64,000 nucleotides of DNA from Micromonospora luteifusca (GCF_016907275.1 NZ_JAFBBP010000001.1:4144001-4208000), one strand, 5' to 3'. Counted from the first letter of the stretch, positions 33,869 through 41,753 are shown. A program made the numbers and translations. The notes: generated from the letters alone by a model not told the origin.

Positions 33869-34534
33869 GTGCGGGTGTTGGTGGCGGACGACGAGCGGTT
33901 GTTGGCGGACACGGTGGCCGAAGGGCTGCGCCGCCTTTCGATGGCCGTCGACGTCTGCTACGACGGTGACGGTGCGCTGGAGCGGATCGGAGTGAACCGG
34001 TACGACGTCGCGGTGCTGGACCGGGACATGCCTGGGCACACCGGCGACGAGGTGTGCCGCAGCATCGCCGACTCACAGGTCGGCACCCGGGTGCTGCTGC
34101 TCACCGCGGCGGCCGGCATCCGTGACCGGGTGGAGGGGCTCGGTCTCGGTGCGGACGACTACCTGACCAAACCGTTCGCCTTCGCCGAGTTGGTCGCCCG
34201 GGTGCAGGCGCTCGGTCGACGGTCCACCCCGGCGCTGCCCCCGGTGCTCGCCCAGGACGGCCTGGTCCTGGACGTGGGCCGGCATGTCGCTACCCGGGAC
34301 GGCCGTCCGCTCGCGTTGAGCCCAAAGGAGTTCGCCGTGCTGCACGTGCTGTTGCGCGCCGACGGGCAGGTGGTCAGCGCTGAGGAGTTGCTGGAGCAGG
34401 CCTGGGACGAGTTCGCCGACCCGTTCACCAACGCCGTCCGGGTCACCATGATGACGTTGCGTAAGAAGCTCGGTGACCCCCCGGTCATCCACACCGTTCC
34501 GAAGGCCGGCTACCGCATCGGCGGTACGTCGTGA
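33869..34534 (+). CDS. VanR-like OmpR-family response regulator
   Basis: 221 residues starting at GTG 33869 with GGGGGAG 8 bases upstream. The receiver domain has VRVLVADDERLLADTVAEGL at its start, phospho-acceptor Asp51 in VAVLDRDMPG, the Thr switch in LLLTAAAG and the conserved Lys in DDYLTKPFAFAEL. The OmpR-type winged helix covers about residues 128-221 (LALSPKEFAVLHVLLRADGQ, VRVTMMTLRKKLGDPPVIHT, VPKAGYRIGG). First of six tightly packed genes that match a vancomycin-resistance layout; it presumably activates that operon. Assignment as VanR rests on context, because the family is large. Confidence 0.88.
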   Translation: MRVLVADDERLLADTVAEGLRRLSMAVDVCYDGDGALERIGVNRYDVAVLDRDMPGHTGDEVCRSIADSQVGTRVLLLTAAAGIRDRVEGLGLGADDYLTKPFAFAELVARVQALGRRSTPALPPVLAQDGLVLDVGRHVATRDGRPLALSPKEFAVLHVLLRADGQVVSAEELLEQAWDEFADPFTNAVRVTMMTLRKKLGDPPVIHTVPKAGYRIGGTS

Positions 34535-35595
34535 CCTGGACGCCCCGACGCCGGGTGCTGCTCGTGGGCCTGCTGGCACTGCTGGCCGGGCCGCTGTTGC
34601 CGGCGGTCGGCAGTTGGCTGACGGGGGTGACCTGGACGTGGGGGCAGCAGCTCTGTGAACTCCCCGTGCCCGGGTTGACGACGGTCTGCGGAAATGTGCG
34701 TCCGGGGGCGTTCGTGCTGCCGCTGGTGGCCGTTCTGCTCGTGACCCTGGCAGTCCTGGTGGCGCTCTGGTTCGGTGCGGTGTGGTGCCTGCGCCCGGTC
34801 CGTGACCTGGCCGGGCCGATCGGGCACCTCGGCCCGCAGAACCTGGGTCACCGGATCCGACCACGGGGGCGCGACGAGTTGGCTCGGCTGGCCCGGGCGA
34901 TCGACGAGATGATGGAGCGCATTTCCGCTGGGTACGAGGGGCAGCGGCGGTTCGCCGCGAACGCCTCGCACGAGTTGCGTACTCCGCTGGCCGTGCAGCG
35001 GACGCTCATCGAGGTTGGCATGGCCAGGGCGCTCACCGGCGAGCAGTTGGAGCTGTTGACCAGCCAACTTTTGGAGACCAACGAGCGCAACGAGCGGCTG
35101 ATCGAGGGCCTGCTCGCGTTGAGCGAGAGCGATCAGGGTCTGCGCTCGCGAATACCGCAGCGGCTCGACGCGATCGTCACGTCGGTGCTCGCCGGGTACC
35201 AGGACCGCGCTCGGGAGGCTGCGGTCACCATCGACACCCATCTCGTACCCCGGGTTGTCGTCGGTGAGCGGGTGCTGCTGGAGCGACTGGTCAGCAACCT
35301 GGTGGAGAACGGGATCAAGTACAACCGGCGGGGAGGCTCGCTGACCGTCGCGGTGAGCGGCACGCCCGCGTTGTCCGTGGTCAACACCGGCCAACCGGTG
35401 CCGGCCGAGGCGGTGGCCGGTCTCTTCGAGCCGTTCCGCCGGCTCGCCCGGGACCGTACCTCGCATGGCGGAGGCGCCGGCCTGGGACTGGCCATCGCCC
35501 GCTCGATCACCCAGGCGCACGACGGCATCATCGCGGCCCGGCCCGCCGAGCACGGCGGCCTGCGGGTCGACGTCCAACTACCCAACACGATCTGA
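34531..35595 (+). CDS. VanS-like sensor histidine kinase
   Basis: 354 residues; GTG 34531 overlaps the regulator's stop. Two membrane helices (VLLVGLLALLAGPLLPAVG and VLPLVAVLLVTLAVLVALW) flank a short external loop of ~35 residues with two Cys (QQLCELPVPGLTTVCGN). HAMP-like RPVRDLAGPIGHLGPQNLG follows. The H-box is FAANASHELRTPLA (His147), the N-box LVSNLVENGIKYN, and the G-boxes lie in GGGAGLGLAIARS. The loop is too small for a folded ligand domain, as in actinomycete VanS proteins. Senses an envelope signal and phosphorylates the adjacent regulator. Confidence 0.88.
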   Translation: MTWTPRRRVLLVGLLALLAGPLLPAVGSWLTGVTWTWGQQLCELPVPGLTTVCGNVRPGAFVLPLVAVLLVTLAVLVALWFGAVWCLRPVRDLAGPIGHLGPQNLGHRIRPRGRDELARLARAIDEMMERISAGYEGQRRFAANASHELRTPLAVQRTLIEVGMARALTGEQLELLTSQLLETNERNERLIEGLLALSESDQGLRSRIPQRLDAIVTSVLAGYQDRAREAAVTIDTHLVPRVVVGERVLLERLVSNLVENGIKYNRRGGSLTVAVSGTPALSVVNTGQPVPAEAVAGLFEPFRRLARDRTSHGGGAGLGLAIARSITQAHDGIIAARPAEHGGLRVDVQLPNTI

Positions 35596-35680
35596 ACGCT
35601 CCCACCCGCATCACCCCGGGGTCCGTGTGCCGCTGGATCCCACCTGCGGCATGCCCGAAAACCGAGAGGAGAGACTGCCC

Positions 35681-36838
35681 GTGACGACCGAAGTGACCGC
35701 GCCAATCGCGCCCGCCGCCGGCCCGCACCCGGCGCGCGTCGTGTGGGCCGACGTCGCCAAGGGCGGCTGTCTCATCCTCGTGGTGCTCTGGCACGTCGTG
35801 GTGAAGCACTATCTGCAGATCGACTGGCGGGTCGGGTTGCCGGTGCCGGGTGCCTGGGGGGTGCTCGGGGAGCAGCTGTTGCCGCTGCGGATGCCGCTGT
35901 TCTTCACGATCTCCGGGCTCTTCGCCGCGAACGCCATCCACCGGCCGTGGCGCGTGGTCCGCCGCTCCCGGGTGAGTCGGTTGTTCTACCTCTACGCGAC
36001 CTGGCTGCTGATCCACACCGCCGTGCTGGCCCTCGTTCCGGACTTTCCCACCGATCGCGCCACCGACATCAAAGGCCTGCTGGCACAGCTGACCGTCACC
36101 CCGTCCAACCTCTGGTACCTGTACGCGCTGGCCCTCTACTTCGTGCTCGCCAAGGTGCTGCGCCGGGTTCACCCGGCAATGCTGATCGCGGCCGCCGGCG
36201 CACTGTCGGCGATCGCTGCGGCCGGCCTGCTGGACACTCCCGGCAACCGCGGTGGGCTCTACCAGAACCTGGTGTTCTTCCTCGCCGGCCTGCACCTGCG
36301 GCCGTACGTCCAACGGTGGGCCGCCACCGCCACCCGGCGGCGGCTGGTGTGGACCCTCGGCCTGTACGCCGTGGCGCTCGCCGCCGTGGCGGCGGGTGCC
36401 GGGCGCTGGCTCGGCGTCGGCCTGCTGGTGTCCCTCGCCGCGGTGGCGTTCGGCGTCACCGCTGCCGCCCAGGTGGCTGACCTGCCCCGGATCGGCGGTG
36501 CCCTGTCTGCCCTGGGTCGCCGGACGCTGCCGGTCTACGTCATCCACATGCCGGTCCTCGCGCTGCTGCACTGGCTGCTCGCCGGCCCGGTCTCCGGCCT
36601 GGCCGGAACGGGCCGGGCGCTGCTGGTGCTGGGCTACCCCGTCCTGCTCACCACGGCAGTGCTGGCGCTCAGCCTGGCGCTGCACCGCGGGCTGCTGGCA
36701 GCCCGTGCGAGCTGGCTGTTCGACCTACCCGCGCCGCACCGCCTACCCGCGTCCCACCAGCCAGCCCCGCCGCATCAGCCGCCCGCGCCGCACGAGCTGA
36801 CCGCGCTGCATCAGCTGGCCGCGTCGCACCGGCGCTGA
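35681..36838 (+). CDS. Acyltransferase-3-type membrane protein, related to the VanT membrane domain by fold
   Basis: 385 residues starting at GTG 35681 behind GAGAGGAGAG. About ten membrane helices of the acyltransferase-3 family: ARVVWADVAKGGCLILVVLW with the conserved His in LWHVVVKHYLQIDW, then FFTISGLFAANAIHRPWRVV and the late VYVIHMPVLALLHWLLAGP. The last ~40 residues are a His/Pro-rich repetitive tail (PASHQPAPPHQPPAPHELTA). The N-terminal membrane domain of VanT serine racemases belongs to this fold class and is thought to help serine import. Placed between VanS and a serine racemase/dehydratase-like enzyme, it may have that part of the job. Alternatively it acylates a surface sugar. 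Confidence 0.8.
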   Translation: MTTEVTAPIAPAAGPHPARVVWADVAKGGCLILVVLWHVVVKHYLQIDWRVGLPVPGAWGVLGEQLLPLRMPLFFTISGLFAANAIHRPWRVVRRSRVSRLFYLYATWLLIHTAVLALVPDFPTDRATDIKGLLAQLTVTPSNLWYLYALALYFVLAKVLRRVHPAMLIAAAGALSAIAAAGLLDTPGNRGGLYQNLVFFLAGLHLRPYVQRWAATATRRRLVWTLGLYAVALAAVAAGAGRWLGVGLLVSLAAVAFGVTAAAQVADLPRIGGALSALGRRTLPVYVIHMPVLALLHWLLAGPVSGLAGTGRALLVLGYPVLLTTAVLALSLALHRGLLAARASWLFDLPAPHRLPASHQPAPPHQPPAPHELTALHQLAASHRR

Positions 36839-36864
36839 CCGTACCCGCACACGAAGGAGAAACG

Positions 36865-37878
36865 ATGTCACGCACCGTTGGCCAGGTCCGGGCCGATGTC
36901 GAGGAAGCCGCCCGCTGGCTTGCCGGCCGTGTGGTCCGCACACCTGTGCTGCGGTCCCCGGTGATCGACGATCTGGCCGGGGCGCGAGTGCTGCTCAAGG
37001 CGGAGAACCTCCAGGACGGCGGCTCGTACAAGATGCGTGGTGCGCTGCGGGCTGTCGGCCGGCTTGCCGCGGCCGGCCACACCGGTGTGATCGCGCAGAG
37101 CACCGGCAACCACGCGGTGGCGGTGGCGTTGGCGGCCCGGCAGCACGGGCTCGCGGCGACCGTGGTGCTGCCGGTGGACGCGGCACCGACGAAGGTCGAC
37201 CGGGCCCGCGCGGCGGGGGCGCGGGTGGTGCTTGCCGGCACCGGCGTCGAGGAGCGGGTGGCGGTGGCCAACGGGCTCAGCGACGAGAGCGGTCACCCCG
37301 TCGTCGACGCGTACGACCACCCGGACGTCATCGCCGGGCAGGGGACGGCCAGCCTCGAACTGATCGAGGAGGCCGAGCGCCTGGGGACACCGCTGGACGT
37401 GCTGGTCGTACCGGTCGGTGGTGGTGGCGGGGTGGCCGGCGCGTGCCTGGCCGCCGCCGGCACCGGCATCGAGGTGTACGGCGTGGAACCGGCGGGTTGT
37501 GACTCGCTCGCCCGCAGCTTGGCGGCCGGTGAGCGCGTCCCGGTCACGCCGGCTCCCACGATCGCGGACGGGCTGCGGCCGTCCTGCGTTGGTGAGCTGC
37601 CGTTCGCCATCGTGCGTGACGCGTTGGGCGGGGTCGTCCGGGTCGATGACGACGAGATCGGGGCGGCGTTCCGGCTGATCCTGATGGAGCTGAAGGTGCT
37701 CGCCGAGCCGTCCGGGGCGGCTGGTCTGGCCGGCGCGCTCCGGCTCGGCGCCGAGGCCGCTCGGCAACGGACGGTCGGCGTGGTGCTGACCGGCGGAAAC
37801 GTGGAGGCGGCGCTGGTGGCCCGGTTGATGGTCCAACGGCCAGCCGAGGCGGCGACTGTGGAAGGGGTGGCGGCGTGA
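36865..37878 (+). CDS. Fold-type II PLP enzyme, serine racemase / threonine-serine dehydratase-like
   Basis: 337 residues. PLP lysine is Lys56 in GGSYKMRGAL; the phosphate loop is the glycine run at residues 185-189 (PVGGGGGVAGA). QSTGNHAVAVALAA holds the substrate loop, with Thr80 just before GNH; serine racemases I know have Ser there and dehydratases Ala. KVLAEPSGAAGLAGAL is the metal-site region. Reaction could be L-Ser to D-Ser or dehydration of Ser/Thr. Its stop overlaps the next start (GTGA of a D-Ala-D-X ligase), so supply of D-serine for that ligase is the most economical idea. No ACT regulatory domain is present, so it is not a biosynthetic IlvA. Confidence 0.82.
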   Translation: MSRTVGQVRADVEEAARWLAGRVVRTPVLRSPVIDDLAGARVLLKAENLQDGGSYKMRGALRAVGRLAAAGHTGVIAQSTGNHAVAVALAARQHGLAATVVLPVDAAPTKVDRARAAGARVVLAGTGVEERVAVANGLSDESGHPVVDAYDHPDVIAGQGTASLELIEEAERLGTPLDVLVVPVGGGGGVAGACLAAAGTGIEVYGVEPAGCDSLARSLAAGERVPVTPAPTIADGLRPSCVGELPFAIVRDALGGVVRVDDDEIGAAFRLILMELKVLAEPSGAAGLAGALRLGAEAARQRTVGVVLTGGNVEAALVARLMVQRPAEAATVEGVAA

Positions 37879-39005
37879 GTGCGCCAACTCGGATCGGAGT
37901 CCTGTTCGGTGGACCGTCGGCGGAGCACGAGGTTTCCTGTGCGTCGGCGCTCGGGGTGGTCCGGGCACTCGCCGGCGGCGGTTACCGTACGGTCGCCATC
38001 GGTGTCACCCGCACCGGCGGGTTTCGGCTGGTGTCCGACGCGCTGCTGGCCGAGTTGCGCGACCAGCCGGCCGGCGAGCGGGCCATCGACGACCGCCTGC
38101 TGGTGACCGGGCCGGCCGTCGAGCTGCGGGCCGGTCCGCGTCCGGGCGTCGTGCAGGTGGCCGCCGGTAACGCCCCTGGCGCGGTGCACGCCGAGCTGGA
38201 CGTGGTCTTCCCGGTGCTGCACGGCCCGTTCGGGGAGGACGGTGTGGTGCAGGGGTTGTTGGAGTCCCTGCACGTGCCGTATGTCGGGTGCGGCATCCTC
38301 GCCTCTGCAGTGGGCATGAACAAGGTGGCGATGAAGCGGGCGCTGCGCGCCGAGGGCATTCCGGTCACCCCGTACGTCGCGTTCGACGCACACACCTACC
38401 GGTCGGCGGACGACCCGGAGAAGCTGGTCCTCGGGCTGCGCCGGCCGCTCTTCGTCAAGCCGGCCAGCATGGGTTCCTCGATCGGCATCTCCCGGGTCGG
38501 CGAGGGCGACGACCTGGGCGCCGCCGTGGAGGAGGCGCTCCGCCACGACCAGCACGTCATGGTCGAGCAGGGCGTCACCGGCCGGGAGTTGGAGTGCGCG
38601 GTGCTCGGTGGCTGGCGCCCCGAGGCGTCGGCGGTGGGCGAGGTACGGGTCACCGGCGGCTGGTTCGACTACCAGCAGAAGTACTTCGGCGACGCCGATC
38701 CGATGATCGTCCCCGCCGTCCTGCCGGACGAGGTGACCGCGCGGGTCCGTGACCTGTCGCTGCGCGCGTTCGCCGCGATCGGCGGTTGGGGTCTGGCCCG
38801 GGTCGACTTCTTCTACGACGAGACGACCGGCGAGGTGTACGTCAACGAGCTGAACACCATGCCCGGCTTCACCGCGCACTCGATGTACCCGAAGGTGTGG
38901 GCGGCGGTCGGTGTCGGCTATCGGGAGGTGGTGGACCGACTCGTCGAGTTGGCCCGTACCCGGTATGCGGAACGGTCCGCGATCACCGTGGGGGGCGTCC
39001 GATGA
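37875..39005 (+). CDS. D-alanine-D-X ligase (D-Ala-D-Ala/D-Ser ligase family)
   Basis: 376 residues of the ATP-grasp D-Ala:D-X ligase family. N-terminal FGGPSAEHEVSCASA binds the first D-Ala; VVFPVLHGPFGEDGVVQGLL, KPASMGSSIGISRVGEGDD and ARVDFFYDE / VNELNTMPGFT are the remaining hallmarks. The omega loop reads WFDYQQKY (263-270), close to the D-Ala-D-Ala type and without the VanA-type histidine loop, so D-lactate is unlikely as second substrate. GTG 37875 overlaps the PLP gene and its stop overlaps the dipeptidase gene. A second ligase beside a VanX-type enzyme argues for a resistance role rather than housekeeping Ddl. Whether it makes D-Ala-D-Ser needs a biochemical test. Confidence 0.88.
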   Translation: MSAPTRIGVLFGGPSAEHEVSCASALGVVRALAGGGYRTVAIGVTRTGGFRLVSDALLAELRDQPAGERAIDDRLLVTGPAVELRAGPRPGVVQVAAGNAPGAVHAELDVVFPVLHGPFGEDGVVQGLLESLHVPYVGCGILASAVGMNKVAMKRALRAEGIPVTPYVAFDAHTYRSADDPEKLVLGLRRPLFVKPASMGSSIGISRVGEGDDLGAAVEEALRHDQHVMVEQGVTGRELECAVLGGWRPEASAVGEVRVTGGWFDYQQKYFGDADPMIVPAVLPDEVTARVRDLSLRAFAAIGGWGLARVDFFYDETTGEVYVNELNTMPGFTAHSMYPKVWAAVGVGYREVVDRLVELARTRYAERSAITVGGVR

Positions 39006-39673
39006 TCCTGCTCTCCGACCCCCGGGTGGCGGCCGTGCCCAGCGCCGACGACGGCGAGGAGTTGCTGGACCTGCGTGAGCTGCCGGAGCTGCGGCTCGAC
39101 GATCGCGCGGCCGACCCCGCCGGGGCGTACGCCCGGCTGCGCGCGGGAGTCGTCGACCGCCTGCTGGCCGCGCAGCGTGCCCTGCCCAGCGGGATCCGGC
39201 TGCTGGTCGTTGAGGGTTACCGGCCGTACCAGGCGCAGCTGGCCATCTTCACCGGCTACCGGGACGAGCTGCGTCGACGGCACCCGGACTGGTCCCCGGA
39301 GCGACTGCACCGGGAGACCACCAAGTTCGTCTCGCCGGTCGAGGTGGCCCCGCACAGCACGGGCGGGGCGGTGGACCTGACGCTGTGCACCGAGGACGGT
39401 GTCGAACTGGACCTGGGCACGGTCATCGACGCCACCCCGGAGGACAGCGACGACGCCTGCTTCACCGACGCGCCCACGATCGGTGCCACCGCCCGCCGGC
39501 ACCGGCAGATCATGGTGGGCGCTCTCGGCGGAGCGGGGATGGTGAACTACCCGACCGAATGGTGGCACTGGTCGTACGGGGAGCGTTACTGGGCGCTGAT
39601 GACCGGGGCACCGCACACCCGGTACGGGCCGGTGGACCTGGCGGCCCGCGCGATCGGTAGCCGTGCCGGCTGA
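39002..39673 (+). CDS. VanX-type D-Ala-D-Ala dipeptidase (M15D)
   Basis: 223 residues. All zinc and catalytic positions of VanX are visible: Arg74 in VVEGYRPYQAQ, His118 and Asp125 in APHSTGGAVDLTL (S/T-x-x-H-x6-D spacing), Glu186 and His189 in TEWWHWSYGERYW. Spacing equals that of VanX (R71, H116, D123, E181, H184). The enzyme cleaves cytosolic D-Ala-D-Ala so that precursors ending in the alternative dipeptide predominate. No signal peptide, as expected. ATG 39002 overlaps the ligase stop. Last of the six-gene operon. Confidence 0.92.
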   Translation: MILLSDPRVAAVPSADDGEELLDLRELPELRLDDRAADPAGAYARLRAGVVDRLLAAQRALPSGIRLLVVEGYRPYQAQLAIFTGYRDELRRRHPDWSPERLHRETTKFVSPVEVAPHSTGGAVDLTLCTEDGVELDLGTVIDATPEDSDDACFTDAPTIGATARRHRQIMVGALGGAGMVNYPTEWWHWSYGERYWALMTGAPHTRYGPVDLAARAIGSRAG

Positions 39674-39737
39674 ACGGTAGCGCGCCCCCGTCCGTACCAG
39701 GGAGTGAAGGACACCACCGAGGACGGGAGTGACGGCG

Positions 39738-40412
39738 ATGAGGGTGCAGCGCAGGCACGTGCTGGCGGCGACCGTGGCGGTGCTCGCCGCGGCGGGTGTG
39801 GCGGTGGGGACCAGCTTCGGTTTCGCCGGCACCGCCCCGGCCCGGTCGTCCGTCTGTTCCGGCTCGGTGACCTTCTCGGCGGAGGGCGGGGCGCCGGCGG
39901 CGACCAGCGACCGGTTCCCGGTGGGTACGCGGCTGCGGGTGACGAACCTGGACAACAACCGGGCGGCCACGGTGACGGTGACCGGTCCGTCGGGCAGTTG
40001 TGTGCTGCTCAACGCGGCCGCAATGGAGCTGGTCCGGGAGCCGGGCAGGAACGTGATCCGTCGCAACGTGGTGGAACGGCTGGATGGTGGGGCGCCGCCG
40101 GTCGGGCAGCCGAGCGCCGGCACGGTCCGCCCCGGTGCGGCGTCCCCCGGGGCCTCGGGGCCGGCACCCCGCTCGGCCTGCTCGGGGGCGATCACCTTCT
40201 TCGCCGAGGGTGGCGTCCCGGCGGCGACCAGCGGACAGTTCCCGGTGGGTACGCGGCTGCGGGTGACCAACCTGGACAACAACCGGGCGACCACGGTGAC
40301 GGTGACCGGCCCGTCCGGCAGTTGCGTGCTGCTCAACGCAGCCGCCATGGAGCAGATCCGCGAGCCTGGCAAGAACCTGGTCCGCCGCAACACGGTCGAA
40401 GTGCTGCGTTGA
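39738..40412 (+). CDS. Secreted protein with two tandem RlpA-like domains
   Basis: 224 residues from ATG 39738, with GGGAG 8 bases upstream. A signal peptide (RRHVLAATVAVLAAAGVAVG) is followed by two ~75-residue copies of one domain: CSGSVTFSAEGGAPAATSDR and FPVGTRLRVTNLDNNRAATV in the first, CSGAITFFAEGGVPAATSG and the same FPVGTRLRVTNLDNNRA in the second. The pattern (G-T-x-L-x-V-x-N-x-x-N-x-x-A) is that of double-psi beta-barrels such as RlpA/expansin. The repeats are also near-identical in DNA (39893-40025 against 40213-40345), so the duplication is recent. Probably an envelope protein; 65 bases after the van-like operon. Confidence 0.82.
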   Translation: MRVQRRHVLAATVAVLAAAGVAVGTSFGFAGTAPARSSVCSGSVTFSAEGGAPAATSDRFPVGTRLRVTNLDNNRAATVTVTGPSGSCVLLNAAAMELVREPGRNVIRRNVVERLDGGAPPVGQPSAGTVRPGAASPGASGPAPRSACSGAITFFAEGGVPAATSGQFPVGTRLRVTNLDNNRATTVTVTGPSGSCVLLNAAAMEQIREPGKNLVRRNTVEVLR

Positions 40413-40414
40413 CG

Positions 40415-40451
40415 TCAGGAGGGGCCCCGGTCGAGCGGGGGCCCCTCCTGA
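40415..40451 (+). terminator. Strong hairpin terminator
   Basis: A perfect 14-bp stem (TCAGGAGGGGCCCC at 40415-40428, complement at 40438-40451) with a 9-base loop begins 3 bases after the stop at 40412 and closes the plus-strand run that starts at 33.9 kb. It may also serve the convergent gene ending at 40500. Confidence 0.85.
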
Positions 40452-40499
40452 GCTGCGCCGAAGGCTGCGTCGAGGTTGCCGACCGCCTCGCGCCGCCCT

Positions 40500-41741
40500 C
40501 TAATCGGCCTGCCAGGTGCCGTCGTCGCGCACCCGGGCGGGGGCACGGCCGAGCAGCAGCGTGGTCAGCGCGGCGTCGATGGTGTCGCCGAGGAACCACT
40601 CGCCGGCCTGATCGAGCACGAACACCCGACCCCGCTCGTCCACCGCCAGGATGCTGTCCTGTTGTTCGGTGCCGATCGGGAAGAGTCGTACGCCGAGCAC
40701 CGCCCCGAAGTCCGCGAGCGTGTCGGCGGTGTGCGCGACGGTGTGCGGGCGGATGTCGAATCGGGAGATCCACACCTGTTCGCCCCGGCCGCGCCGGGCA
40801 CCGACCAAACTGGGGAACGCGGTCAGCGCCTCCACAGCGGCGGGAAACACCGTGTGCCGGTGGGCAAGCCCCGGCACGGCGGTGACATCGCGCACGGCCG
40901 CGGCAGCCATGATCTGGTCCCCGATGTGCGGTCGCCAACCGGCCGCGACCAGCGCGTTGGCGACCTCCGGTGGAAAGCGCCCCGGATCTGGGTCGGGCTC
41001 CGCCGGCGCGCGCCAGGTTTCGGTGTAGGCCCGAGCGGCGTCCGGCAGAACGTTGGCCCGTACCAGGAAGCTGATGCACGAATCGCAGGGCCGGTCGGCG
41101 GGGCCACCAGCCGGATCACCCGGTTCACGGATCCGGAAGACCTCGAACCGGGCGTCCTCCAGCAGTGCCGCCGCCTCGGCCCGACCCATCGGCGCGATGC
41201 CCTCGGCGGCGCGACGGTGGTCGTACTCGTGCAGGACGTCGGAGACCACGATCATCTCGGCGTGGGCTTCCCCACCCCGGACCAGGTCGCCGGGGGGCAG
41301 CTGGTCCAGGTAGGTGCGGACGAGTGGGTGATGGTTCAGTGGGACGTCCGCCTTCGTGCCCTGGGCTGTCCAGATTCGACCTTCGATGGTCAGATGCGCG
41401 GCGGTGTTCGGAGTGACGATCCGATGGATTTCCCGGGCCAGCAGGCTCGACGGATCGGCAGTGCGGGGGGCTGTCGGCTCGGTGGGTTGGCTGCGCCGGT
41501 ACATCTCCGCCACCACCGTGCTCGGCACCCGGGGCCAGGTGGTGACCTTGCCGGTCTGCTTGTCGATGACTGTCGTCGGCAGGTCTCCGGGGACCGTGCG
41601 TACCTCGATGGGCACGACGGACGTGATGACGTAGCCGAGGTCGAACTCGTCGACCATCGCTGTGCACTCGTGGCCGAGGCGCTGCGAGTCGCGACGGGCC
41701 CAGGTGGCCGCGAGTTGCTCTACCTGTAGACGGTCGATCAC
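40500..41741 (-). CDS. Fusion of YrhB/Imm35-like, YwqJ-type deaminase-like and SUKH-3 domains
   Basis: 413 residues from GTG 41741. Three parts are visible. Residues ~1-90 resemble the YrhB/Imm35 immunity type (LGYVITSVVPIEV, TVIDKQTGKVTTWPRVPSTV). Residues ~130-240 carry the deaminase zinc signature GEAHAE and PCDSC, as in YwqJ-type putative nucleic-acid deaminase toxins. The C-terminal ~150 residues match SUKH-3 immunity domains (VANALVAAGWRPHIGDQI, RVFVLDQAGEWFLGDTIDAA). Such fusions occur near polymorphic toxin loci. It faces away from the T7SS toxin operon next door. It may be a decoy, an immunity factor or an immobilised toxin; no secretion domain is present. Confidence 0.8.
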   Translation of the reverse strand: MIDRLQVEQLAATWARRDSQRLGHECTAMVDEFDLGYVITSVVPIEVRTVPGDLPTTVIDKQTGKVTTWPRVPSTVVAEMYRRSQPTEPTAPRTADPSSLLAREIHRIVTPNTAAHLTIEGRIWTAQGTKADVPLNHHPLVRTYLDQLPPGDLVRGGEAHAEMIVVSDVLHEYDHRRAAEGIAPMGRAEAAALLEDARFEVFRIREPGDPAGGPADRPCDSCISFLVRANVLPDAARAYTETWRAPAEPDPDPGRFPPEVANALVAAGWRPHIGDQIMAAAAVRDVTAVPGLAHRHTVFPAAVEALTAFPSLVGARRGRGEQVWISRFDIRPHTVAHTADTLADFGAVLGVRLFPIGTEQQDSILAVDERGRVFVLDQAGEWFLGDTIDAALTTLLLGRAPARVRDDGTWQAD

Positions 41742-41747
41742 ACACTG

Positions 41748-41753
41748 AAACTA
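41748..41753 (-). promoter_or_regulatory. -10 box of a leaderless promoter (deaminase/SUKH gene)
   Basis: On the minus strand TAGTTT (41753-41748) ends 6 bases before the GTG at 41741, giving a leaderless transcript. It lies in the 79-base divergent region shared with the YbaB-like gene at 41821. Confidence 0.5.

Noticed and set aside
33869..39673. Classical vanHAX cluster
   Set aside because: There is no D-lactate dehydrogenase gene and the ligase lacks a VanA-like omega loop, so the D-lactate type was dropped in favour of a D-Ser-type reading.
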